This document shows, piece after piece, positions 40,153 to 48,996 of a stretch of 64,000 nt of DNA. The stretch is taken from contig NZ_CP137852.1 of assembly GCF_033547095.1 (NCBI RefSeq), positions 1,295,501 to 1,359,500 on the forward strand, read 5' to 3'. Source of the stretch: Sediminicoccus rosea. Its GTDB lineage: Bacteria; Pseudomonadota; Alphaproteobacteria; Acetobacterales; Acetobacteraceae. Numbering within the stretch: the first letter of the stretch is position 1; every line of letters starts with the position of its first letter. Made by a program: the position numbers and the translations under genes. A model generated the notes under the pieces. That model searched no databases. It was not told the origin of the DNA and saw nothing but the letters and a program-made list of their open reading frames with translations.

Positions 40153-40177
40153 AACGCGGCGTGGGACAGGCGGTTGC
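40153..40177 (-). promoter_or_regulatory. EcfG-type promoter for csbD
   Basis: The minus strand reads GCAAC-N16-CGTTTC, ending 45 bases before the csbD start at 40108. The extra TC after CGTT is often seen at EcfG -10 elements. This is one of the best matches in the window. Confidence 0.65.
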
Positions 40178-40184
40178 AGCCGTG

Positions 40185-40898
40185 TCAGGGCAGGGGCACG
40201 ACGCCTGCGCTGATCGCCTGGTAGGTCAGAACTGCCAGCATGAAGCGGTCGAAGGGCTTGCGCATGACGAAGGCGGGCTCGACCCCCTCGGCGGTCAGCA
40301 GGTCTTCCGGATAGGCGGTGACGAAGATCACCGGCACGTCCACGCGCGCGAGGATCTGCTGCACGGCGCGGATGCCGTTGCCGCCGCGGCCGAGGTTGAT
40401 GTCGGCCAGGATCAGGCGCGCATCGCCCTCCGCCGCCATGCGGACCGCATCCGCCTCAGTCGCCGCGATGCCGATGACGGTGTGGCCGCAATCCTGCACC
40501 AGCATGCGGAGGTCCATCGCGATGATGGGCTCGTCCTCGATGATCAGGACGCGGGTGACGACGGCGGAGCGGATGGCCTCGCGCGCCGCGGCGATCCGTG
40601 CCTCCACCTCCGCCAGCTCCAGGCCGGTCACGCGCGCCGCCTCGTCGGTGGAGAGCTCCTCGATCGTCGTGAGCAGCAGGAGGTGCCGCGCGAGCGACGG
40701 CATGCCCGGCCCCGCGGAGAGGTCCGCGGTGAGGGCCGTGATGGCGGTAAAGAGGCCGATCCGGGCCGGCAGGCCGTCCGGCACGTGTCCCGCGGCGCGG
40801 CCCACGAGGTCGTCGCCCGCGGCTTGCGACCCCATCAGGGCCCGTGCATAGCGCCGCGCGTAGGGCAGGGCGGTGATCAGCTCAGACGTCTTCGGCAA
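40185..40898 (-). CDS. phyR: PhyR general stress response regulator
   Basis: The protein has 237 residues. An N-terminal sigma-like domain (about 1-110; degenerate region 2 YARRYARALMG and region 4 TIEELSTDEAARVTGL) is followed by a receiver starting VLIIEDEP (117-124), with phosphoacceptor D166 in LILADINLG and the conserved lysine in FVMRKPFD. In Alphaproteobacteria phosphorylated PhyR binds the anti-sigma factor NepR through the sigma-like part and frees EcfG. Divergent ecfG-nepR lies directly upstream, completing the switch. HWE kinases such as the one at 29-32 kb are typical phosphodonors. Confidence 0.93.
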   Translation of the reverse strand: MPKTSELITALPYARRYARALMGSQAAGDDLVGRAAGHVPDGLPARIGLFTAITALTADLSAGPGMPSLARHLLLLTTIEELSTDEAARVTGLELAEVEARIAAAREAIRSAVVTRVLIIEDEPIIAMDLRMLVQDCGHTVIGIAATEADAVRMAAEGDARLILADINLGRGGNGIRAVQQILARVDVPVIFVTAYPEDLLTAEGVEPAFVMRKPFDRFMLAVLTYQAISAGVVPLP

Positions 40899-41001
40899 GT
40901 TCGGATTTTCCCGTGCGATGAGAGGCGGAAGCCGCAGGCGTTCTGCCGCGGGCGTCGGACAGTCTTCGACCCCATGTCGTCATGCCGATTCCACCAGACA
41001 G

Positions 41002-41026
41002 GCAACCGGGCGCGCAACGCAAGGTT
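41002..41026. promoter_or_regulatory. Near-palindromic EcfG-type motif between phyR and ecfG
   Basis: GCAAC-N16-GGTT reads the same way on both strands (to 41028), each with one mismatch to GCAAC-N16-CGTT. It lies in the divergent gap between phyR and ecfG, where autoregulation by EcfG is usual in Alphaproteobacteria. Confidence 0.45.
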
Positions 41027-41128
41027 GCATGACGTGGCGGAAAATCGCCAAACATGAATAAATTGTCATGCATCGCAAGGGCGGCTGGCGGGTTCTCTCC
41101 CCGTCACATGGTGAAAGGGCCTTATTCG

Positions 41129-41782
41129 ATGAGCCGTGAAACACCAGATTGGAACCGGGGCGATGTCACCCTGGGGGAGAAAGCCACCATCGATTTCCAT
41201 GACCTGATGATGGCGGCCCTTCCCTCCCTGCGCCAGCAGGCCCTGGCGCTGACGCGCAACCGCGCCGATGCCGATGACCTGGTGCAGACCGCCGTCGCCA
41301 ATGCCCTGGCCGCGAAGGCCTCCTTCGAGCCGGGGACGAATTTCCGCGCCTGGATGGGCAGCATCCTGCGCAATCGCTTCCTTTCCGATTGCCGCCGCCG
41401 CCGGCCCACCGCCTCGATCGAGGATGCGCCGCCGGCCTCGCTCGCGCGCAGCGGCGGGCAGGAGGAAAGCCTGGCGATGAAGGAGCTGCAGCATCACCTC
41501 GCGCGGCTTCCGGCCGACCAGCGCCTGCTGCTGATGATGATCTCGGTGCAGGGCGTCTCCTACGAGGAGGCCTCGGCGCAGATGGGCATCCCCGTCGGCA
41601 CGCTGAAGGCGCGCGTCTCCCGCACGCGGGCGCAGCTGCGGAGCTGGATCCTGGGGGAAGGGCCCGTGCGGCCTCCGGCCCGTGAGGGGCGGCTGAGGAT
41701 GCCGCTTGACGGATCGGTTTCCCGCGATGCAAGCCCGCTCTCGAGGCCTGGGGGCGCACCCCAGGGGATCCGGCTCACCTAG
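41129..41782 (+). CDS. ecfG: EcfG-type ECF sigma factor
   Basis: The protein has 217 residues from the ATG at 41129; earlier in-frame starts exist at 41054 and 41108. Region 2 reads LALTRNRADADDLVQTAVANALA and FRAWMGSILRNRFLSDCRRR, and region 4 reads LPADQRLLLMMISVQGVSYEEASAQMG with a recognition helix PVGTLKARVSRTRAQLR. A 35-residue Pro/Arg-rich tail follows. Position between divergent phyR and downstream nepR identifies it as the general stress sigma factor. Its targets probably include the GCAAC-N16-CGTT sites in this window. Confidence 0.9.
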   Translation: MSRETPDWNRGDVTLGEKATIDFHDLMMAALPSLRQQALALTRNRADADDLVQTAVANALAAKASFEPGTNFRAWMGSILRNRFLSDCRRRRPTASIEDAPPASLARSGGQEESLAMKELQHHLARLPADQRLLLMMISVQGVSYEEASAQMGIPVGTLKARVSRTRAQLRSWILGEGPVRPPAREGRLRMPLDGSVSRDASPLSRPGGAPQGIRLT

Positions 41783-41790
41783 GAGGTGGC

Positions 41791-42003
41791 TTGCCCAAGG
41801 ACCACGACAATTCCGCCAAGGAGAAGCGGGTGATGTCTGCGGCACGGCAGAAGAAGCGGCGCACGCGCGATGCGGCGCCCGACGCCGCCTTCGATCTGTG
41901 GCTGGACCGCGGGCTCAACTCGATGTTCGGCAAGGTGGCGGAAGAGCCCATCCCGCCCGAGCTGATTGCGCTCATCGAGAAGAGCCGCAAGGGCGGCGCC
42001 TGA
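41791..42003 (+). CDS. nepR: NepR anti-sigma factor
   Basis: The protein has 70 residues from a TTG at 41791 with AGGAGGTGG directly upstream. A disordered basic N-terminus (about 1-30) leads to the NepR core FDLWLDRGLNSMFGKVAEEP and IPPELIALIEKSR. The two helices of this core bind EcfG in unstressed cells and PhyR-P on stress. It follows ecfG by eight bases. The weak start codon fits the low anti-sigma level needed relative to the sigma factor, though that is speculation. Confidence 0.92.
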   Translation: MPKDHDNSAKEKRVMSAARQKKRRTRDAAPDAAFDLWLDRGLNSMFGKVAEEPIPPELIALIEKSRKGGA

Positions 42004-42193
42004 CCCCAGGCCTTCGGGCGCTCGCGTTTTGCAACCTGCAGGGGGGTATCTTGCAATTTGCAACGCGTTTTCCCCTCCAGGCCTCTGGCACGGGCCAGAC
42101 TGTCCTGGGCGTCTTGTGTGAAATCAATCGGTTAAGATATTGGCCTGTAGCTTGCTCCTTGGGGATCAGACCACCCCACCCAAGGAGCACCTC

Positions 42194-42322
42194 ATGTCCC
42201 AGATGACCGAAGCCGCCCGCGGTGACATCGCCCTGACCGTCCTGCGCCTCGTGGTGCTCGGCACCGCCAGCACCCTGGTCGGCGTCCTCGGCCACATCGC
42301 CTGGCGCGCCATCTCGCAGTAA
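42194..42322 (+). CDS. 42-aa small membrane protein
   Basis: The protein has 42 residues from an ATG preceded by AAGGAGCACCTC. One transmembrane helix is predicted in ALTVLRLVVLGTASTLVGVLG, flanked by a short acidic N-terminus and IAWRAISQ. The AT-rich stretch around 42121-42150 upstream could be its promoter. Position after nepR suggests a stress-associated peptide, but no EcfG-type motif is seen before it. I recognise no family. Confidence 0.55.
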   Translation: MSQMTEAARGDIALTVLRLVVLGTASTLVGVLGHIAWRAISQ

Positions 42323-42394
42323 CCCCCCGAACGAGGCCCTCACGCCAGGCCCCCCCACCCGGAGACTCCTCACCCGGGCCCCCTCCCTGGCGGA

Positions 42395-44743
42395 TCAGCG
42401 ACCCAGCAATCCCCTGAGCAGGTTGTTGATCGAGGGCTGCGACTGACCGGGCGGAACGGGTGCCCCCTGCGGCACCGGACCTTCCCGGCCCCCCCGCGCG
42501 ATGCGCAGCGCCCCCGCGCAATCCGGCATGGCCGCCCCCCCGGCCCCCCCACCGGACCCTCCACTGGGCGCACCGAGCAGACTGCCCACCGCCCCCTCGG
42601 TCAGGGCAGCGAGCTCCAGGCGCGGCGCCGCCAACGTTCCCCCGAGCGGGATCGGCGCCCGCACCCTTACCCCGGCCAGCCGCAAATCCCCCTGCATGCG
42701 GATGGCCAGCGTCTCGTCGCGCAGACTCATCCCCCCCTCGCCGGCGAGACGCCCCGCGGCCCCATCCAGATGGAAGGCGCTGAAGCGCACAAGGCCGCGG
42801 TCTGCCTCCCCCCGCAGGGCCAGGCAGTTCACCGGAACGCCACCCGCGAAGCCCGGGATCTGTGCCATCACCTGCGCCGGCCCGCCGCTCAGGCGCCCCT
42901 CGACCACCGCCAGCCCGAAATGCCCCGTCGCGCTCGCTGCCACGGCCCGCCAGGTCGCGCCTTCGCCGCGCAGGTTCAGGTCGAGATCGGTGCGGCCGGT
43001 CAGCGGCCCCGAGAGCCCGAAGGCCCCGAGCAGCGCCGTGGGGTCGAGCCCCTGGCCGCCGCCGCGGATCTGCACGGCCGGCGCGGCGCCCGTGGCATCG
43101 GCCGCCAGCGCGACCGCGAGGCGCCCACCGGGGAGCGTGGCCGCGAAGGGCTCCAGCCGCGCGCGCGCGCCGGCGTTCACCAGCCGGCCTTCCACCTGGC
43201 GCAGCGTCAGCTCGCGCTCGATCACCTCGCCCAGGGTGAAGCTCACATCCGCATCGAACAGGCGCAGCGCCGCAAGATCGAGCGGCGTGTCGGGGATGAC
43301 GCGGCCCGCGGCGGCCGGCGCGGGCGTCGGTGGCACGGCGGCGGGTGGTGCCGCCACCGCTTGAGGCGGCGGCGGCAGGCGCAGCGCGTTCAGATCCATC
43401 CGGGTCGACGTGACCCGCCCGCTGACGGTGGGGCGTGGCGCCCAGCGCCATTCCAGCGCCCCCGCCAGATCCCCGGCCGAGGAGGCCAGCGCGAATTCAC
43501 CGAGCCGCACGCCCTCGCCGAACATCGGCCCCAGCGCCGTGAAGGCGGCACTGAGGCTGGCGTCGCGCAGCGGCGGCAGGGGACGCCCGGCCAGGGCCGA
43601 GAGTCGCGCCAATTCGGGCGCCGTGGCGGTGAGGCGGAGCGCGCCGGGCCATTCGCCAGCCAGGCTGGCCGTGGCGCCGCCAGCCGAGAGCCACAGCGCC
43701 AGCGGCGCCGGCGTGCCGGCGGCCAGGGCCATCGGCCGGGTTTCCGCGGTGAGCCTCACCGCTTCGCCCCGCAGCTGCCCATTCGCCTCCAGGGTGAGGG
43801 GCGCCTCCTGGCCCGTCTGGATGAAGCGCGCGTTGGTCAGCGTGAAGCCGCCGACCTCGCCGCCCGTCGCCTCCCCATCCAGGCCCGCCAGGCGCGCCAC
43901 GCCGCCCGTCACTTCGGCCGCCGCGCGCAGCGTGATGCCGGTCAGCGCCGGCAGGGGGCGCCTCGCCAGCGGGGCCAGCGCATCGAGGCGGGGAATGTCC
44001 GCACGAAGCGCGGTACGCCAGTCGCCCTGCGTCTGCTGCCCCTCCGCGGTCAGCCGCAGGAAAGGGAGCGCGGCGGTCAGTTGGAAGGGCCAGGGCGCCG
44101 GGCCGTTCCACGCGGCCGGCGCGCCGAGCCGTCCCTCGATCCGCGCCTCGGTGCCGCGCGTGGCGAGCCTGGCGGTGAGGTCCAGCTGCGATGCAGGCCC
44201 GCTGCCGGTCAGGCGCAGCTCGGGCAGGTGCAGCGTCTCGCCGCCCGCCGTCACCCGCCAGTCGCGCAGGGTGACGGCGCGCAGGTCCAGCTCCATCGGT
44301 CGGCCCGGCGGGTCCTGGGGGGCCGCCTGGGAGGCGGGCGCAGGCGGCGCCGCCTCGGGTGCCGCGGGCCGGGCGAAGCGCCAATTCTCGCGCTCCAGCA
44401 GCAGCCGCCCGCCTTCGAGGCGCAGATGCGCCAGCTCGATCCGGCCCGAGAGCAGCGGCAGCAGGGCGAGGCTGAGCTCAGCCTCGGCGATGCGCAGCAT
44501 CTCGGGCGCGCTGCCGCCCGGCACATTGGCCAGGACCAGCCCCTCGGCGGCGAGGGTGGGGGAGAGGGCGGGCGTCAGGTGCAGCCGGCCCTCGATGCGG
44601 AACTCGCGCCCCGTGGCGCGCTGCACCGCCTCGACCACGCGGGGGCGAAAGGCGTCGGCATCGAAGAAGAGAAGGAACCCCGCCACCACCAGCAGCGGCA
44701 GCAGGAGGAGGATGCCAAGCCCGACGGCGAGCGCGCGTTTCAT
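42395..44743 (-). CDS. AsmA family envelope protein
   Basis: The protein has 782 residues from the ATG at 44743. A single N-terminal membrane anchor (LAVGLGILLLLPLLVVAGFLL) leads to DADAFRPRVVEAVQRATGREF, the typical AsmA start, and a long beta-rich periplasmic body. The C-terminal AsmA_2 part contains GRTDLDLNLRGEG, GHFGLAVVEGRLSGGPAQVM and GTLAAPRLELAA. AsmA-like proteins form bridge-like grooves that move phospholipids between the membranes. The gene is coupled to the pseudouridine synthase by ATGA (44740-44743). Confidence 0.88.
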   Translation of the reverse strand: MKRALAVGLGILLLLPLLVVAGFLLFFDADAFRPRVVEAVQRATGREFRIEGRLHLTPALSPTLAAEGLVLANVPGGSAPEMLRIAEAELSLALLPLLSGRIELAHLRLEGGRLLLERENWRFARPAAPEAAPPAPASQAAPQDPPGRPMELDLRAVTLRDWRVTAGGETLHLPELRLTGSGPASQLDLTARLATRGTEARIEGRLGAPAAWNGPAPWPFQLTAALPFLRLTAEGQQTQGDWRTALRADIPRLDALAPLARRPLPALTGITLRAAAEVTGGVARLAGLDGEATGGEVGGFTLTNARFIQTGQEAPLTLEANGQLRGEAVRLTAETRPMALAAGTPAPLALWLSAGGATASLAGEWPGALRLTATAPELARLSALAGRPLPPLRDASLSAAFTALGPMFGEGVRLGEFALASSAGDLAGALEWRWAPRPTVSGRVTSTRMDLNALRLPPPPQAVAAPPAAVPPTPAPAAAGRVIPDTPLDLAALRLFDADVSFTLGEVIERELTLRQVEGRLVNAGARARLEPFAATLPGGRLAVALAADATGAAPAVQIRGGGQGLDPTALLGAFGLSGPLTGRTDLDLNLRGEGATWRAVAASATGHFGLAVVEGRLSGGPAQVMAQIPGFAGGVPVNCLALRGEADRGLVRFSAFHLDGAAGRLAGEGGMSLRDETLAIRMQGDLRLAGVRVRAPIPLGGTLAAPRLELAALTEGAVGSLLGAPSGGSGGGAGGAAMPDCAGALRIARGGREGPVPQGAPVPPGQSQPSINNLLRGLLGR

Positions 44744-45726
44744 CGGTTGCGGCGGGGTGGGCGGGCGGCCGGGTTGTCGAAGCCGAAGAAGCGCATGGTT
44801 TCCTCGAAATGCGGTGGCGGGGCGGCCATGACCTCCAGCCACCCGCCCTCGGGATGTGGCAGCCGGAGCGCGCGGGCATGCAGGTGCAAACTGCCGGAGA
44901 GCCCCTCCAGATGCGCGGCCTGGCCGCCATATTTGCCGTCGCCCAGGATGGGGGTCTTCAGCGCCTCGGCGCAGTGGACGCGCAACTGGTGCGTGCGGCC
45001 GGTCTGCGGGCGCAGCTCCAGGAAGGCGGCGCGGTGCTTGGCCGCCTCCAGCACCTGGTAGTCGGTGACGGCGCGCATGCCGGCCTCGCCCTTCTCGGCC
45101 GGCGCGGTGCGCTCGCCGCCGCGGCCCGCCGCCTGCGCGCCCACGAGCCGCGCGAGCGGCATGGTGATGCGGCCGAGCGCGATCTGCGGCTCACCCACCA
45201 CCACGGCCCAATAGGTCTTCTCCATGTCGCGCCCGCGGAAGGCCTTGGCGAGATGCGCGGCGGCTGAGACGGTGCGCGCCACGACCAGCACGCCCGAGGT
45301 GTCACGGTCCAGGCGGTGAACGAGGCGGGGCTTCTCGCCGTCTTCGGCGAAGGCCTCCAGCATGCCATCCACATGCTTCTTGATCCCCGGGCCGCCCTGC
45401 ACGGCGAGGCCGGGCGGCTTGTTCAGCACGATCAGGCTGTCATCGCGGTAGAGCACCATGGCGTGCATCTCCGCCACCGCCGCCTCCGAGAGGGGGCGCG
45501 GCTCGGCCTTGGGGGCGGGCGCCGTCGGCATGGGCGGCACGCGCAGCTCCTGGCCGGCCAGCAGGCGCGTATTCGCCTCGGCCCGCTTGCCGTCCACGCG
45601 GATCTGCCCGGTGCGGAGCATCTTCTGCAGCGCCCCCTGGGTGAGGGCCGGGAAGCGGCGCTTCAGCCAGCGGTCGAGGCGGGTGTCGTCTTCCGCCGGG
45701 GGGACTTTGAGCGTGGTGATGGACAT
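44740..45726 (-). CDS. RluA-family pseudouridine synthase (RluC-like)
   Basis: The protein has 328 residues. An N-terminal S4 RNA-binding domain (RLDRWLKRRFPALTQGALQK, 16-35; VDGKRAEANTRLLAGQ) precedes the synthase domain, whose catalytic aspartate lies in VHRLDRDTSGVLVVA. RLHQLRVH-like TGRTHQLRVHCAEAL and DGKYG follow. The S4 plus RluA layout fits RluC/RluD, which modify 23S rRNA. Which uridines it targets cannot be told from sequence. Confidence 0.92.
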   Translation of the reverse strand: MSITTLKVPPAEDDTRLDRWLKRRFPALTQGALQKMLRTGQIRVDGKRAEANTRLLAGQELRVPPMPTAPAPKAEPRPLSEAAVAEMHAMVLYRDDSLIVLNKPPGLAVQGGPGIKKHVDGMLEAFAEDGEKPRLVHRLDRDTSGVLVVARTVSAAAHLAKAFRGRDMEKTYWAVVVGEPQIALGRITMPLARLVGAQAAGRGGERTAPAEKGEAGMRAVTDYQVLEAAKHRAAFLELRPQTGRTHQLRVHCAEALKTPILGDGKYGGQAAHLEGLSGSLHLHARALRLPHPEGGWLEVMAAPPPHFEETMRFFGFDNPAARPPRRNR

Positions 45727-45784
45727 GCGCGCCCTCTAGCAGATTTCGGGCGGCAAGGCGTGTCCGGCGCGGAGGGCTGCCGCG

Positions 45785-45825
45785 CATGGAACGCGGCTTG
45801 CATCGGCGGCGGGACCGGTTCCATG
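45785..45825. promoter_or_regulatory. Inverted repeat upstream of OmpA lipoprotein gene
   Basis: CATGGAAC (45785-45792) and GTTCCATG (45818-45825) form a perfect 8-bp inverted repeat with a 25-base spacer, 38 bases before the ATG. It may be a regulator-binding site. A GGAAC is present, but no CGTT follows at the EcfG spacing. Confidence 0.4.
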
Positions 45826-45862
45826 CTCCCAACAAACATGGAAGGCAAAAAGGAGAAGCACC

Positions 45863-46402
45863 ATGCAACGCCGTTTTCTCGTCACCGCCCTGCCCGCCGT
45901 CCTGGCCGCCCCGCTGCTCGCGGGCTGCGTCTCGGAGCAGCGCTACAACCAGCTGCAGGCCGCCTACGACCAGCTCCAGGCGCGCTACAACGCCGATGAG
46001 GCGACCATCCAGCTGCTGGAAGGCCGGCTGAAGGTGACCATGAGCGACCGCATCCTCTTCTCCTCGGGCGGCTATCACATCGATCGCCGCGCCCAGGAGG
46101 CGCTGGGCAAGATGATCCCGACGCTGCAGGGGCTGCAGAACACGCGCATCATCGTCGAGGGCTACACCGACACGACGCCGGTCGGGCCTGAGCTGCGCCG
46201 CCAGGGCATCAGCACCAATCTCGACCTCTCCTCGCGCCGCGCCGACACGGTGGCGGACAGCCTGATCCGCCAGGGCGCGCCGCGGAACCTCGTCTCGGCC
46301 GATGGTCGTGGCGAAGCGAACCCGATCGCCAGCAACGACACGCCGGCCGGGCGCGCGCAGAACCGCCGCATCGAGATCACGCTGGTCGGCCCCGGGACCT
46401 GA
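45863..46402 (+). CDS. OmpA-family lipoprotein
   Basis: The protein has 179 residues; AGGAG precedes the ATG. The signal peptide ends with a lipobox LLAGC (Cys at about 21). A short coiled coil (YNQLQAAYDQLQARYNADEA) leads to the OmpA C-terminal domain with ILFSSGGYHID, VEGYTDTTPVG, LSSRRADTVADSLI and NRRIEI. Such Pal-like lipoproteins bind peptidoglycan and anchor the outer membrane. It is single-gene, with a hairpin behind it. Confidence 0.9.
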   Translation: MQRRFLVTALPAVLAAPLLAGCVSEQRYNQLQAAYDQLQARYNADEATIQLLEGRLKVTMSDRILFSSGGYHIDRRAQEALGKMIPTLQGLQNTRIIVEGYTDTTPVGPELRRQGISTNLDLSSRRADTVADSLIRQGAPRNLVSADGRGEANPIASNDTPAGRAQNRRIEITLVGPGT

Positions 46403-46420
46403 TCCGGACGCAACGCGCGG

Positions 46421-46446
46421 CGGCCGCCTCCGGAAGGGGGCGGCCG
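46421..46446 (+). terminator. Hairpin after OmpA lipoprotein gene
   Basis: CGGCCGCC (46421-46428) pairs with GGCGGCCG (46439-46446) across a 10-base loop, 19 bases after the stop. No T-run follows, so it may be a weak or Rho-assisted terminator. Confidence 0.5.
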
Positions 46447-46497
46447 TTCGCATGTCCGGACTCCGGCTTGGTGTGAGATGTCTGGATCGTGGGGGAA

Positions 46498-46572
<75 letters not shown>

Positions 46573-46679
46573 GCCCTTGGTGGCGCGGTCCATAGCGCCA
46601 GCCGCGCCGCCTGTCCATCGCCCCTGTCCCGTCTTCGCAGCCGGCATGCGTCACCCTATGTCAGGGCCAACCCTGACGG

Positions 46680-47609
46680 ATGCAGCACCCCATGGCCCTC
46701 GAGCCCGATCTCCTTCTCGACCGGCGCCGCCTGAAACGGCAGCTCGGCTTCTGGCGCGCCGCTCTCATCCTCGGCGCCGTGCTCGGCGGCGCGGCGCTGA
46801 TGGCCGACGGCCTGCCGGAGAACCCCGCACTCGGCGGCGAGCACATCGCCCGCCTGCCCATCTCCGGCACGATCACCGACAATCGCGAGATGGTGCGCCT
46901 GATCGAGCGCGCCGGCCGGGATTCCCAGGTGCGCGCGCTGCTCGTCTCGATCGACAGCCCGGGCGGCACGGTGGCCGGCGGCGAGGCCTTCCACGCCGCG
47001 ATCCGCGGCGTGCGCGCGGCCGGCAAGCCGGTCGTTGCCGTCATGGGCGGCACCGCCGCCTCGGCCGGCTACATGGTCGCCCTTCCCGCCGAGCGCATCT
47101 TCGCCCGCGAAGCGACGGTGACCGGCTCCATCGGCGTCATCCTGCAATCCTTCGAGGTGTCGGAACTGATGGAACGCCTCGGCCTGCGCACCGAGGCGCT
47201 GACCTCGGGCCCGCTGAAGGACCAGCCAAGCCCCTTCCGCCCGCTGACCGAACAGGGTCGCGCCTCGCTCAACGCCGTCGTGCAGGACATGCAGAGCCAG
47301 TTCGTCGCCATGGTGGTGGCTGGCCGCAACATGCCGGAGGAGCGCGTGCGCGAGATCGCCGATGGCCGCGTCATGACCGGCCGCCAGGCCGTGGCGGCGG
47401 GCCTGGTGGACGCGATCGGCGGCGAGGCCGAGGCGCGGCGCTGGCTCAGCGAGACGCATGGCCTGCCGGCCGACCTCCGCCTGCGCGACCTCGACCCGCG
47501 CGGGACGGCGGAACGGGTGCTCTCCATGGCCTCGACGCGGCTCTGGGAAGGGGGCGTGGCGGTGCTGCGCGCGCAGGGATGGTGGCCCGGGCATGTTCTT
47601 CCCCGGTGA
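46680..47609 (+). CDS. sppA: Signal peptide peptidase SppA (S49 family)
   Basis: The protein has 309 residues from 46680; an ATG four codons later is an alternative. A transmembrane helix ([18 protein letters not shown]) anchors it. The S49 core has VSIDSPGG, the nucleophile S128 in GGTAASAGY and the general base K180 in SGPLKD. This single-domain form, about 300 residues, degrades leftover signal peptides in the inner membrane. ihfB follows 72 bases later. Confidence 0.93.
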   Translation: MQHPMALEPDLLLDRRRLKRQLGFWRAALILGAVLGGAALMADGLPENPALGGEHIARLPISGTITDNREMVRLIERAGRDSQVRALLVSIDSPGGTVAGGEAFHAAIRGVRAAGKPVVAVMGGTAASAGYMVALPAERIFAREATVTGSIGVILQSFEVSELMERLGLRTEALTSGPLKDQPSPFRPLTEQGRASLNAVVQDMQSQFVAMVVAGRNMPEERVREIADGRVMTGRQAVAAGLVDAIGGEAEARRWLSETHGLPADLRLRDLDPRGTAERVLSMASTRLWEGGVAVLRAQGWWPGHVLPR

Positions 47610-47680
47610 GACGGCACTCAACCCTTGCCAAAGCCTCCAACTCGGCCTGCTATACGAGACGCCCAAGACCTGAGGGATCC

Positions 47681-47983
47681 ATGACCAAGAGCGAACTGAT
47701 CGCGCATCTCGCCATGCAGCACCCTCATCTGCGCCTGCCGGACGTGGAGGCCGTGGTCAGCACGATCTTCGAGGAGGTGAGCTCCGCCCTCGCGCGCGGG
47801 GACCGGGTGGAGTTGCGCGGCTTCGGCGCCTTCACCACGCGGCGGCGCGACCCGCGCCAGGGCCGCAACCCCCGCACGGGCGAGGCGGTGGCGGTGGCCG
47901 GCAAGGGCATGCCGCATTTCCGGCCCGGCAAGGAATTGCGCGCGCGCGTGAATGGCGGGCAGGACCCCGGCGAGGCGGGGTGA
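47681..47983 (+). CDS. ihfB: Integration host factor subunit beta
   Basis: The protein has 100 residues. It matches the HU/IHF fold: [11 protein letters not shown] at the start, [23 protein letters not shown], and the DNA-intercalating arm with GRNPRTGE followed by [15 protein letters not shown]-beta bends DNA at specific sites together with IHF-alpha. The conserved order sppA-ihfB-lapA-pyrF supports the assignment. It is also a common host factor for site-specific integration. Confidence 0.92.
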   Translation: MTKSELIAHLAMQHPHLRLPDVEAVVSTIFEEVSSALARGDRVELRGFGAFTTRRRDPRQGRNPRTGEAVAVAGKGMPHFRPGKELRARVNGGQDPGEAG

Positions 47984-48267
47984 TCACCTATCTGCTGCCG
48001 GCGCTGCTTGCCGCGGCGCTGGCCTTTTTCGCCCTGGCCAATCCGCACCCCGTCGCCGTCACCATCTGGCCTGAGGGCTGGGTCCTGGAGATCCCGCTCT
48101 GGCAGGCCATCCTGGCACCCTGCCTCGTCACCTTCCTGGCGGGCGCCGTCACCGTCTGGCTGGCCCATCTGCCGGCGCGGCGCAGCGCGGCGCAGCTTCG
48201 CCAGGCGGCCGCCCTGCTTGACGCGGAACTCGCCAGCCGCGATCCCAGGCCCGCCAAGCCGCGCTGA
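47980..48267 (+). CDS. lapA: LapA-domain (DUF1049) membrane protein
   Basis: The protein has 95 residues from a GTG overlapping the ihfB stop (GTGA, 47980-47983). Two transmembrane helices ([17 protein letters not shown] and [22 protein letters not shown]) with the family's [11 protein letters not shown] between them are followed by a coiled-coil-prone tail. LapA proteins help control lipopolysaccharide assembly in enterics; here only position and layout support the call. It lies between ihfB and pyrF, the common alphaproteobacterial place. Confidence 0.75.
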   Translation: MITYLLPALLAAALAFFALANPHPVAVTIWPEGWVLEIPLWQAILAPCLVTFLAGAVTVWLAHLPARRSAAQLRQAAALLDAELASRDPRPAKPR

Positions 48268-48282
48268 GGATGTTTTCGAGTC

Positions 48283-48996
48283 ATGCTGCACCGCCCGACT
48301 GGCCCCAAGGGCCGGCTGATCGTCGCCCTGGACACGCCCCGCCTGGACCAGGCGGAGGCGCTGGCCGGACAGGTGGCGCCCTCGGCCGGGCTGGTGAAGC
48401 TGGGGCTGGAGCTGTTCTGCGCTGCCGGCCCGCCCGCACTGGCGCGCCTCGCCGCCCATGCGCCGGTGTTCCTCGACCTCAAGCTGCATGACATCCCGAA
48501 CACGGTGGCCGGCGCGGTTGGCTCGCTGGCCCCGCTCGGCGCCTCGATGCTCACCCTGCATGCGGGCGGTGGGCCGGCCATGATCACGGCCGCGCGCAAG
48601 GCGGCCGAGGCCGCCGGGCCCGCGCGCCCCATCCTGCTGGCCGTGACCGTTCTGACCAGCATGGATGCCGAGCAGCTGGGCGCCGTCGGCGTCGCCGGCG
48701 GCCCGGCCCAGCAGGTGCTGCGCCTCGCGCGCATGGCGATGGCAGCGGGCGCCGATGGCCTGGTCTGCTCGCCGCGCGAGGTCTCGCTCATCCGCGACGC
48801 GCTCGGTGAGGCGCCGATGCTGGTGGTGCCCGGCATCCGTCCCGTCGGCAGCGCGGCGGGTGACCAGGCGCGCATCGCGACACCCGAGGATGCGGTGGCG
48901 GCCGGGGCCGACTGGATCGTCGTCGGCCGGCCCATCACCGAGGCCGCCAGCCCCGCCGCCGCCGCCGCCGCCATCACGGCGAGCCTCGGCCGGTGA
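48283..48996 (+). CDS. pyrF: Orotidine-5'-phosphate decarboxylase
   Basis: The protein has 237 residues. The active-site motif FLDLKLHDIPNTV, with its catalytic Lys and Asp, lies near 64-76, and VALDTPRLDQA is at the start. PVGSAAGDQARIATPEDAV near the C-terminus holds the phosphate loop. It makes UMP from OMP in the last step of pyrimidine synthesis. The stop overlaps the trpF GTG. Confidence 0.95.
   Translation: MLHRPTGPKGRLIVALDTPRLDQAEALAGQVAPSAGLVKLGLELFCAAGPPALARLAAHAPVFLDLKLHDIPNTVAGAVGSLAPLGASMLTLHAGGGPAMITAARKAAEAAGPARPILLAVTVLTSMDAEQLGAVGVAGGPAQQVLRLARMAMAAGADGLVCSPREVSLIRDALGEAPMLVVPGIRPVGSAAGDQARIATPEDAVAAGADWIVVGRPITEAASPAAAAAAITASLGR

Noticed and set aside
45785-45825. EcfG promoter upstream of the OmpA lipoprotein gene
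   Set aside because: GGAAC is present, but no CGTT is found 16 or 17 bases downstream; the feature is better described as an inverted repeat.
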